Source of the DNA: an uncultured Eubacteriales bacterium
GTDB lineage: Bacteria; Bacillota; Clostridia; Christensenellales; Aristaeellaceae
Assembly: GCA_902782795.1 (NCBI GenBank)
Contig: CACZOT010000141.1
Location: 1-5,588, forward strand
Direction: 5' to 3'
DNA: 5,588 nucleotides
This document shows positions 1 to 5,588 of this stretch, piece by piece. Position 1 is the stretch's first letter, and each line of letters opens with the position of its first letter. The notes under the pieces were generated by a model that did no database searches, had not been told where the DNA came from, and worked only from the letters and a program-made list of their open reading frames with translations. A program made the position numbers and the translations under genes.

Positions 1-1
1 C

Positions 2-796
2 TACTTCCGCATGAAGTACGACTATGACGCCCTCCTCGCCTCCGCCAAGGAACGGCTGGACCGCAAGATCGCCGATTTCCAGAGCGGCAAATACACCTTC
101 AAGTTCGCCGAATTCGGCTGCCGCCGCCGCCTCTCCCGGGAGTGGGAGGAAGAGGTCGTGCGCCGTCTGGCCGAAGAGACCGGCAATATGGTCGGCACCT
201 CGAACGTGTATCTGGCGCGCAAATACGGCCTCAAGCCCATCGGCACCTACGCGCATGAGTTCGTGCAGATGTACCAGGGCATCGATTCCATCCCCCTGGC
301 CTACACCAACCACTACGCCATGGAAGATTGGTACGACGAGTACCGCGGCGACAACGGCACAGCCCTGACCGATACCATCACCACCGATCTGTTCCTGCTG
401 GATTTCAACCGCTCCATGGTCAACAACTTCACCGGCGTGCGCCACGACAGCGGCGATCCCTACGCCTGGGGCGAGAAGATCATCGCCCACTACGAGAAGT
501 ACGGCGCCGACCCCAAGTCCAAGCAGCTGCTCTTCTCCGACAGCCTGGATTTCGACCGCGCTCAGGCCCTGCACGAGCACTTCAAGGACCGCGTCAAGGT
601 ATCCTTTGGCATCGGCACCTTCTGCTCCAACGATACCTGCGCCGAGCCGCTGAACATCGTCATCAAGCTGCAGACGGTCAACGGACGGGCCGTGGCCAAG
701 CTCTCCGACACGCCCGGCAAGGCCATGTGTCGGGACGAGAAGTACCTCGAGTACCTCAAGAGCTCCGTGGCCTTCCGCATGTCGCGGGAAAAATAA
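2..796 (+). CDS. pncB: Nicotinate phosphoribosyltransferase, C-terminal part (5' end outside window)
   Basis: This enzyme joins nicotinate and PRPP, with ATP hydrolysis, to make nicotinate mononucleotide, the entry step of NAD salvage (Preiss-Handler pathway) in the cytoplasm. The frame is open from the first complete codon, so the ATG at 11 is an internal methionine; about 264 residues of a family of roughly 400 are present. Counting from that ATG, family signatures appear in order: FGCRRRLSRE (35-44), GTSNVYLARKYGL (62-74), GTYAHEF (78-84) whose His82 (bases 254-256) matches the histidine phosphorylated in Salmonella PncB, RHDSGDP (144-150), FSDSLD (175-180), SFGIGT (198-203), PLNIVIKL (213-220) and AKLSDTPGK (229-237). 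These match the E. coli PncB type closely, and the C-terminus ends where that type ends, so the 3' end is intact. There is no clear terminator after it, so read-through into the next gene is possible. The assignment is confident; the missing N-terminus is a window-edge effect. Confidence 0.96.
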   Translation, partial: YFRMKYDYDALLASAKERLDRKIADFQSGKYTFKFAEFGCRRRLSREWEEEVVRRLAEETGNMVGTSNVYLARKYGLKPIGTYAHEFVQMYQGIDSIPLAYTNHYAMEDWYDEYRGDNGTALTDTITTDLFLLDFNRSMVNNFTGVRHDSGDPYAWGEKIIAHYEKYGADPKSKQLLFSDSLDFDRAQALHEHFKDRVKVSFGIGTFCSNDTCAEPLNIVIKLQTVNGRAVAKLSDTPGKAMCRDEKYLEYLKSSVAFRMSREK

Positions 797-851
797 GGCG
801 GAAAAGGAACATAATACCGGCGCTTCCTGTCTAATTCGCAGAAAACTGAAA

Positions 852-859
852 TGGAGGAA
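852..859 (+). promoter_or_regulatory. Ribosome binding site for the secreted acidic protein
   Basis: TGGAGGAA lies about 7 bases before the ATG at 867 and fixes that start. The ATG at 851 overlaps the site and is in a different frame, so it is not the start. Confidence 0.8.
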
Positions 860-866
860 ACGCCCT

Positions 867-929
867 ATGAAGAAAACTTTGGCTATTGCACTCGCATTGC
901 TGATCGCCCTGTGTCAGGCCGCGAGCGCG
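867..929 (+). other. Signal peptide of the secreted acidic protein
   Basis: Residues 1-21 show a Lys-Lys start, a hydrophobic core of Ala, Leu and Ile, and an Ala-Ser-Ala end, which is a typical signal peptidase I cleavage site. The mature protein would begin at Asp22. Confidence 0.82.
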
Positions 930-2384
930 GACGGCTACGCGGGAGAACTGCTCGACACCGCGGAGGACCTGTTCTTCCGCACCACCAACGTGACCGTGGC
1001 CTGCGAGGCCAAGTTCACCTACGATGGTGAATGGTTCAAGACCCTGCACGGCTCCTACAGGCAGGATGGCTTCAACAGCCACCTCTCCTGGATGCTGGAC
1101 ACGCCCCGCGCGGACGGCAGCGTCTACACCGGCGGCTATCTCGTCACCGGCATCGGCGATACCGCCTACGCCAGCGATACCTACAACGGCAATTACTACT
1201 ACACGACCGCCATCACTCAGCTGGATACGCTCTTCACCCTGAATCCCCAGCGCGCCATGACCGTCGCGGCGGCCAAGGCCGTGCTGAGCGCCGCGGAGGA
1301 TCAGTTCCACGCGCTCAGCATCGCCCCGGCCGAGGACGGGTCCCTCGCCGTCGAGCTGGGCGATCTGCCGGAGATGGCCGATACGGTGCTCTGGTTCCTC
1401 GCCAGCGATTACCTGTGGGAGAATTACTACATCTCCCTCTGGAATGAGCCTGAGGAGGACGCCGGGGAAGAGGGCGTGTACATCTGGACCGAGGACTGGC
1501 GCGCGCTCGTCGCGGCACGTTACTTCGCCATATACGGCGAGGAACTGCCGGAGATGATCGAGGACGAAGTCACCCAGGGGCGCTTCAACGTCGCCATGAA
1601 CGCGGAGGAGCAGTTCGAGGAGGAGATTCGCGCCCAGTACGACCACGGCTACGTCTTCATCGCCGCGGACGGCTCGCACGAGTGGTTCGAGACGGAGGAG
1701 GAGTGCATGCGCCGCGCCGGGGCGATCGACCTGAACTACGAGGACTACCTCGCCCTGATCAGCGCCTACTACGAGTCCCTCTATGGCGCGCCGCTCACAG
1801 AGGACGAGTGGCGCCTGCTCATCGTTTCCACCAACGAGGAACTGCAGGAGGCCCTGATGGAGCTCGAGGACGGCATGGATCAGCACTACCGGGAGCTCGC
1901 CCGGCAGGAGGATCCCAACGCCGTGCGCATCAACGTCAGGAAGGACGGCAGTTACACCGTCCAGGCTGAGCTCCCGAAGTGGACGCCGTACCGCACCGTG
2001 GCGCAGGAGATCCGCTTCACCACCCAGATGGCGGAGATCGTTTCCGCCAAGGCGAACGTCGAGCGCGATGGGGAAGGCCGCATCGCCTCTGTGCGCGGCG
2101 ACGCCTCCTTCGCCCTCACCGACGTAAATGGCGAGAAGCACACCCTCGATATCGAGTTCGATTTCACCGCCGGCGATTACGGCACGACCGAGGTCAGCGA
2201 TGTGTTCGATCCCGCCGAGTACGGCCTGGTCTCATTCGAGGAGTTCGCGGAGGCCGCGCCGGTGGATGTGGAGGGCGATCCCTTCGATTGGGATACCTTC
2301 ATGAGAGAGGCCCCGGATACCATCGATTTCATGGGCAGGCTATTCGAGACCGGCATGGCGGACTACCTCTCCGAGGGGGAATGA
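867..2384 (+). CDS. Secreted acidic protein of unknown function, 505 residues
   Basis: I do not recognise the family. Residues 1-21 form a signal peptide: KK, a hydrophobic run (4-16), then a signal peptidase I site ASA|DG after Ala21. Cys16 does not sit in a proper lipobox (context IALC), so a lipoprotein is unlikely. The mature protein can be read as three parts. Residues about 40-165 are beta-like, rich in Tyr, Thr and Gly. Residues about 205-350 are acidic and helical, with an internal repeat (209-227 against 292-310). Residues about 352-445 are again beta-like, with D-G-E-G-R and D-V-N-G-E turns and the motif GDYGTTEV (436-443). An acidic helical tail ends the protein. By hand count there are about 100 Asp/Glu against about 31 Lys/Arg. 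The mature part has only two cysteines (46, 280). The two beta parts recall LolA/LppX-like lipoprotein folds, but that is a guess. It lies 70 bases after pncB and is followed directly by a strong terminator. The gene is real on start, RBS, signal peptide and length; the function is unknown. Confidence 0.9.
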   Translation: MKKTLAIALALLIALCQAASADGYAGELLDTAEDLFFRTTNVTVACEAKFTYDGEWFKTLHGSYRQDGFNSHLSWMLDTPRADGSVYTGGYLVTGIGDTAYASDTYNGNYYYTTAITQLDTLFTLNPQRAMTVAAAKAVLSAAEDQFHALSIAPAEDGSLAVELGDLPEMADTVLWFLASDYLWENYYISLWNEPEEDAGEEGVYIWTEDWRALVAARYFAIYGEELPEMIEDEVTQGRFNVAMNAEEQFEEEIRAQYDHGYVFIAADGSHEWFETEEECMRRAGAIDLNYEDYLALISAYYESLYGAPLTEDEWRLLIVSTNEELQEALMELEDGMDQHYRELARQEDPNAVRINVRKDGSYTVQAELPKWTPYRTVAQEIRFTTQMAEIVSAKANVERDGEGRIASVRGDASFALTDVNGEKHTLDIEFDFTAGDYGTTEVSDVFDPAEYGLVSFEEFAEAAPVDVEGDPFDWDTFMREAPDTIDFMGRLFETGMADYLSEGE

Positions 2385-2398
2385 CCGCTTCCGGAACC

Positions 2399-2431
2399 AA
2401 GCCCGGAGAGGGAGACCTCTCCGGGCTTTTT
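2399..2431 (+). terminator. Intrinsic terminator after the secreted protein gene
   Basis: A perfect 13-bp stem (2399-2411 with 2416-2428, core GCCCGGAGAGG) is closed by a GAGA loop of the GNRA type and runs into five T residues (2427-2431). It begins 14 bases after the stop codon. On the opposite strand no T run follows the stem, so it should act only on + strand transcripts. The bases from 2432 to 2558 up to the next hairpin show nothing I can name. Confidence 0.93.
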
Positions 2432-2558
2432 CTATGCCCAGTCGGGGAAGCGATCTTTCGGCCTCGCGGTGATGGCCGCCAATAGATGGCACGCCCCCGG
2501 CCGTACGAAGAAGCGGGCTTTCGGTGGACCGCCGCAAACAGGGAGGATCCGCGCGAAG

Positions 2559-2594
2559 AAAAAGAGCCGGCAGCTCGCGCTGCCGACTCTTTTT
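2559..2594. terminator. Bidirectional terminator closing the ABC importer operon
   Basis: AAAAAGAGCCGGCAG (2559-2573) pairs with CTGCCGACTCTTTTT (2580-2594) around a six-base loop, with a single C-A mismatch. On the - strand it starts 15 bases after the binding-protein stop codon and ends in a T5 run, so it terminates the importer transcript. The matching T run on the + strand means it could also stop any + transcript that escapes the first terminator. Confidence 0.9.
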
Positions 2595-2609
2595 GTTGGA
2601 ATCAGGGAA

Positions 2610-4127
2610 TTACTTCGCCATGTCCAGGACCCAGGGATTGGCCTCGAGGTAGGCGTTGAACTGGGTGCGGTACTCTTCGAGGTACTTGTCCAGGCCAGCG
2701 GCCTTCAGGTTGGAGATCGCCTGATCGATGTTGTCCTCATAGGGCACCATGCCGACCTTGATCGGGTAGATGGAGGCGATGATCTCAGTCTGGAGGTTGC
2801 TCAGCTCGGTCTGCACGTTGCTGGCGTCGAAGATGAAGCCGGCGATCGGGGAGACCACGTAGTTCTCAGACTTGTAGGTCATGTACTCGATGTGGTTGTC
2901 CGGGGCGTCCGCCGCGAAGCGCATGTAGGGCAGGTAGCCGGACATCCAGGTGTCCATGGTGTAGAGGGTGTTGTCGTTCTCGTCCTTGATGTACTCGATC
3001 TTGTTGTCACCGATGGCGGTGTAGTGCGTGCCCTCGATGCCGTAGTGGAACAGATCGTGGTTCTCCTTGGAGGCGTACAACCAGTTGAGGAACTTGAGGC
3101 CGCTCTCCATATCCTCGGAGGTGGTGGAGATGCCGTTCAGGTTCTGCACGAAGGTGTAGATCATGTCCGGCTTCTCGGGGCACATATAGACCCAATCCAC
3201 GGTGGTATCGATGCCGGTCTTCTGCTTGATGGTCACGCCGGTGTAGGGATCGAACGTCTGGGAGGGCAGGAAGGCGCCCAGGCTGGCGTCGTCATACATC
3301 ATGGAGTGGTCCATGTTCAGCACGTCGGGGTTGACCAGGCCGTCCTGGTAGAGACGGTAGTAGGTCTCGCAGTCCTTCTTGAACTCTTCGGACTCATAGA
3401 AGGAATCGATGGTGCCGTCCTGGCGGGCGAGCACGAGGCCGAGGCTGTTCTCGACGTAGAAGGGATAGGTGTCATAGGTGCGATGGAGCCAGTGGGCGGT
3501 ATCCTGGTTCTGATGGAACCAGTTGTAGGCCTTGATGCCGGTCTCGTTGAGGATGTAATCCTGAGACTTCTTCATCAGGTCGATGACGGACTCGAGGTCG
3601 TCCGCCGGGAACTGCTCATAACCGACGGCCTGCATGACGTCCGTGCGCAGGTCCATGTAGGACATGACGTTGTCGAAGGAACGCCAGGAGCAGGGCACCG
3701 CGTAGTGCTCGCCGTTATAGAGGGAGCCGAGCCACTCGGTCTCGGTGAACTTGGAAACGAGATCCGGGTAGTTGTCAAGATAGGGGTCCACAGAGGTGAT
3801 GGCGCCCATGGCGGCCAGCGCGGACATGTTCTTGACATCCTGCATCACGTGCAGCAGCTCGAAGGGCTCGCCGGTGGAGAGCATCAGGTTGAGCTTGGTG
3901 TCGTACTCGCCCCAGGGAATGCGGATGATCTCGACCTCGATGTCGTAGCCGTCGGCCAGCAGCTTTTCATTGACGGCGGCGATGCCCGTCTCGTAATCCA
4001 CGGGCAGCGTGCCGGGCTGTACGTAGCGCATCGGGTGGATCGTCTTTCCCTCCGCCAGTGCGCTCAGGCCCGAAACGGACAGCAGCACCAGCATCAGGGC
4101 CAGCAGCAGTGCAAAAGACTTCTTCAT
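2610..4127 (-). CDS. Extracellular carbohydrate-binding protein of ABC importer, LplA-like, DUF3502-type C-terminus
   Basis: This is the extracytoplasmic substrate receptor of the importer whose permeases lie upstream in the same operon; it would capture a sugar or oligosaccharide and hand it to the two-subunit channel. The protein has 505 residues. Residues 1-25 are a signal peptide with a hydrophobic core (5-18) and an ALA|EG cleavage site. The body follows the family 1 binding-protein pattern: early PWGEYDTKLNLMLSTGEPF (71-89), a hinge region near 140-155, and LNWLYASKENHDLF (347-360) followed by YGIEGTHY (362-369), a typical LplA/YtcQ-group signature. Residues about 427-497 (GFIFD..., LKAAGLDKYLEEY) match the C-terminal pattern of DUF3502. 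The chosen start at 4127 has GAAGGAGG just upstream; an in-frame ATG ten codons earlier (4157) has no such site and would put charged residues before the signal peptide. No lipobox cysteine is present, although membrane anchoring is usual in Gram-positives. The substrate cannot be read from the sequence; rhamnogalacturonan-type or other complex-glycan oligosaccharides are possible by family. It ends 15 bases before the hairpin at 2559-2594. Confidence 0.94.
   Translation of the reverse strand: MKKSFALLLALMLVLLSVSGLSALAEGKTIHPMRYVQPGTLPVDYETGIAAVNEKLLADGYDIEVEIIRIPWGEYDTKLNLMLSTGEPFELLHVMQDVKNMSALAAMGAITSVDPYLDNYPDLVSKFTETEWLGSLYNGEHYAVPCSWRSFDNVMSYMDLRTDVMQAVGYEQFPADDLESVIDLMKKSQDYILNETGIKAYNWFHQNQDTAHWLHRTYDTYPFYVENSLGLVLARQDGTIDSFYESEEFKKDCETYYRLYQDGLVNPDVLNMDHSMMYDDASLGAFLPSQTFDPYTGVTIKQKTGIDTTVDWVYMCPEKPDMIYTFVQNLNGISTTSEDMESGLKFLNWLYASKENHDLFHYGIEGTHYTAIGDNKIEYIKDENDNTLYTMDTWMSGYLPYMRFAADAPDNHIEYMTYKSENYVVSPIAGFIFDASNVQTELSNLQTEIIASIYPIKVGMVPYEDNIDQAISNLKAAGLDKYLEEYRTQFNAYLEANPWVLDMAK
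4053..4127 (-). other. Signal peptide of the solute-binding protein
   Basis: Residues 1-25 run Met-Lys-Lys, then a long Leu/Ala core, then Ala-Leu-Ala before Glu26. This is a signal peptidase I site. The place where related binding proteins usually have Gly-Cys reads Gly20-Leu21, so no lipid attachment is predicted. Confidence 0.82.
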
Positions 4128-4134
4128 GGGATAA

Positions 4135-4142
4135 CCTCCTTC
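4135..4142 (-). promoter_or_regulatory. Ribosome binding site that decides the binding-protein start
   Basis: GAAGGAGG on the - strand lies 7 bases before the ATG at 4127 and sits inside the longer version of the reading frame that would begin at 4157. This shows the shorter start is the one used. Confidence 0.88.
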
Positions 4143-4203
4143 TTGTTCTATTTTCACGGGATCATTGCGCCCGCAAAAAACGATATACGCGGCACGGCCG
4201 GGC

Positions 4204-5124
4204 TCAGCCCTTCACCGCGCCGATGACCATGCCCTTCACAAAATACTTCTGAAGGAAGGGATACAGCAGTATGATCGGCCCCATGGTGACCACGCTGGTG
4301 GCCATCTTGAAGGATTCCTTCGGCGGATTGATGCGCATGGCGCCCTGCATCAGCTTGCTCATGGCGGTGATCTCCGACTGGATCTGGAAAAGCAGCATCT
4401 GCAGCGTGTACAATTCCCGGTTGTTGATCAGCATGACGGCATTGAAGTAGTTGTTCCAGTAGCCGATGGCATAGAACAGCGTGATGGTGGCCAGCACGGG
4501 CTTGCACAGCGGGAAGTAGATCTGGAACGCGATGCAGACCTCGCCGGCGCCGTCGATCCGGGCCGATTCATTCAGCGCCTCCGGGATGCCTTTGACAAAA
4601 TTCCGCACCAGAAACATATTGAAGGGGGAGAACATCAGCGAGGGGATGATCAGCGCCAGCATATTGTCGTAGGCGCCGATGGCCTTGGAGACCATGTACC
4701 AGGGCACGAGTCCCGCGGAGAACACCATGGTAAAGTAGAAGTACAGCGAGAGCCCGTTGCGGTAGCGGCACTGGGTGCTGGCCAGCGTGTAGCCGGCGCC
4801 GTAGGTGATCAGCGCGGCGATGGCCGTGCCGATGAGGGTGGCGGACGTCGTGACCAAGTAGGCCCTGGGCACCGCGGAATTCTTGCCGAACATCATTCGG
4901 TAGGCCGCCGTGGACCATTCATGGGGGATAAAGGAATAGCCGTACAGCGTGATGCTCTTTTCCTCGGTAAAGGATACGATGAACACCATCAGCACCGGCA
5001 AAAGACAGCACAGCGCGAACAGCGCGATGAACAGATAGATGAAGAATGAGCCGACCTTCTCGCTCTTTGCCATCTGCACCCGGCTCATGCTGGGATTGAC
5101 ATTGGACAGGCTTGGTTCCGACAT
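4204..5124 (-). CDS. Carbohydrate ABC importer permease, LplC/YtcP-like (CUT1 family)
   Basis: This inner-channel subunit is expected to pair with the permease encoded just upstream. It has 306 residues, normal for the family. About six membrane segments can be seen, near residues 26-50, 87-113, 124-147, 154-175, 209-231 and 275-295. The EAA loop that docks on the ATPase is clear: EALNESARIDGAGE (182-195), with the conserved ESARIDGA core, followed by FPLCKPVLAT (204-213). Other LplC-group marks are FSAGLVPWY (135-143) and GYWNNYFNAV (221-230). The ATG at 5124 has GGGAGG 8 bases upstream; internal methionines 13 and 18 have no better site. The stop is 76 bases before the binding-protein start and 50 bases separate it from the upstream permease, consistent with one transcript. 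The family is confident; the transported sugar is not known. Confidence 0.95.
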   Translation of the reverse strand: MSEPSLSNVNPSMSRVQMAKSEKVGSFFIYLFIALFALCCLLPVLMVFIVSFTEEKSITLYGYSFIPHEWSTAAYRMMFGKNSAVPRAYLVTTSATLIGTAIAALITYGAGYTLASTQCRYRNGLSLYFYFTMVFSAGLVPWYMVSKAIGAYDNMLALIIPSLMFSPFNMFLVRNFVKGIPEALNESARIDGAGEVCIAFQIYFPLCKPVLATITLFYAIGYWNNYFNAVMLINNRELYTLQMLLFQIQSEITAMSKLMQGAMRINPPKESFKMATSVVTMGPIILLYPFLQKYFVKGMVIGAVKG

Positions 5125-5132
5125 GGTTCCTA

Positions 5133-5138
5133 CCTCCC
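5133..5138 (-). promoter_or_regulatory. Ribosome binding site for the LplC-like permease
   Basis: GGGAGG on the - strand lies 8 bases before the ATG at 5124 and supports that start over the internal methionines. Confidence 0.75.
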
Positions 5139-5174
5139 TGCGGAAATGGGTTTATGGATCGCCGGCATGTTCCA

Positions 5175-5588
5175 TCAGAACAGCGCGCCTTCCGGATAGA
5201 AGCGATTGACGATCCGGTTGGATGTGAACACGAGTATGAAGCCGATGACCGACTGGTACAGGCCCACCGCCATGGACAGCGAGGGATTGCCCGTATTCTT
5301 GAATACCCGGAACACGTAGGTATCGATGACCTCGGCGATGGGCATCAGCGAGGAGTTGTCCCGGACGATGGCGTACATCATGCCGAAGTCGCCGTAGAAT
5401 ATGCGGCCGATGGACATCAGCGTCAGTACGGAGATGGTGGGCGCCAGAAGGGGCAGCGTCACGTAGATGATGCGCTTGAAGCGCGTGGCGCCGTCGATGG
5501 CGGCGGCCTCGTAGATGGACTCGTCGATGCCGGTAATGGCCGCCAGGTAGATGATGGAGTTATAGCCGGCGTTTTTCCATATGTTCAG
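5175..5588 (-). CDS. Carbohydrate ABC importer permease, LplB-like, C-terminal part (5' end outside window)
   Basis: This is the partner channel subunit of the importer. The frame is open to the right edge of the window, giving 137 residues of a protein usually near 300, so the N-terminal half is simply outside. The visible part starts WKNAGYNSIIYLAAI (residues 4-18 of the fragment), followed at once by the ATPase-docking EAA loop IYEAAAIDGATRFKRI (25-40) and LPLLAPTISVL (45-55). Later come YVFRVFKNTG (91-100), a membrane segment near 104-122, and the ending NRFYPEGALF, typical of the LplB/YteP group. A GTG codon at 5462 could be mistaken for a start, but it lies after the EAA loop, in the middle of a continuous conserved stretch. 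It is the first gene of the importer that can be seen; a regulator or a promoter may lie further upstream. Confidence 0.94.
   Translation of the reverse strand: MNIWKNAGYNSIIYLAAITGIDESIYEAAAIDGATRFKRIIYVTLPLLAPTISVLTLMSIGRIFYGDFGMMYAIVRDNSSLMPIAEVIDTYVFRVFKNTGNPSLSMAVGLYQSVIGFILVFTSNRIVNRFYPEGALF

Noticed and set aside
810..815. CATAAT as a -10 box before the secreted protein gene
   Set aside because: No -35-like sequence is found at the right distance (the bases near 787-792 read GGAAAA/GAAAAA), so it is likely chance.
903..914. Cys16 of the secreted protein as a lipobox cysteine
   Set aside because: The residue before it is Leu rather than Gly, Ala or Ser, and a good Ala-Ser-Ala cleavage site follows.
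831..2141. Long - strand open frame (436 codons) antisense to the secreted protein gene
   Set aside because: It is a low-complexity Val/Leu/Gly/Arg shadow. The + strand frame has the RBS, signal peptide and matching terminator.
4128..4157. Ten-codon N-terminal extension of the binding protein
   Set aside because: The extension overlaps the GAAGGAGG site that serves the inner ATG and would put charged residues before the signal peptide.
4189..4199. Small hairpin (CGGC-CGT-GCCG on the - strand) after the LplC-like permease
   Set aside because: The stem is only 4 bp and the T run is about ten bases away, too weak for a terminator inside an operon.
2469..4226. Long + strand open frame (585 codons) antisense to the binding-protein gene
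   Set aside because: Its translation is rich in Val, Gly, His and Asp as expected from the reverse of a GC-rich gene, it has no plausible RBS or domain, and it runs across the terminator at 2559-2594. The - strand gene is clearly the real one.
4165..5049. + strand open frame opposite the LplC-like permease
   Set aside because: It is His, Gln and Gly rich without domains, while the - strand encodes a textbook permease.
5175..5462. Short permease starting at a GTG at 5462
   Set aside because: The frame continues to the window edge and encodes the conserved EAA loop upstream of that codon, so the gene is cut by the window, not short.

Overview
This is a GC-rich window with strong GGAGG-type ribosome binding sites, monoderm-type signal peptides and an LplA/LplB/LplC-type carbohydrate ABC importer. 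Together these suggest a high-GC member of the Clostridia (for example a gut or rumen Christensenellales or Oscillospiraceae-like lineage). That placement is inferred from style and gene content; there is no rRNA or other phylogenetic marker here.

Layout: two transcription directions converge near position 2500. On the + strand, the window opens inside a nicotinate phosphoribosyltransferase gene (pncB, 2-796, 5' end missing). A 70-base gap without an evident terminator follows, then a complete gene for a secreted, very acidic protein of unknown function (867-2384). A strong intrinsic terminator (2399-2431) closes this side. On the - strand, read from the right edge, come a membrane permease missing its N-terminal part (5175-5588, LplB-like), a second complete permease (4204-5124, LplC-like) and an extracellular solute-binding protein (2610-4127, LplA-like with a DUF3502-type C-terminus). 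This unit ends at a hairpin (2559-2594) that can work in both directions.

How the genes work together: the three - strand genes form the binding protein and two-subunit channel of a carbohydrate importer, probably for oligosaccharides. No ATPase gene is visible; importers of this family usually borrow a shared MsmX/MsmK-type ATPase encoded elsewhere. The binding protein carries a cleavable signal peptide but no lipobox cysteine, which is unusual if the cell is Gram-positive. PncB salvages nicotinate into the NAD pathway and has no evident functional tie to the importer. The secreted + strand protein is the only gene not assigned to a family; it has two beta-rich parts flanking an acidic helical middle with an internal repeat.

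Overall the window looks like ordinary chromosomal metabolism and transport. I found no mobile element, CRISPR array, RNA gene or evident new system. The secreted acidic protein is the most interesting item.
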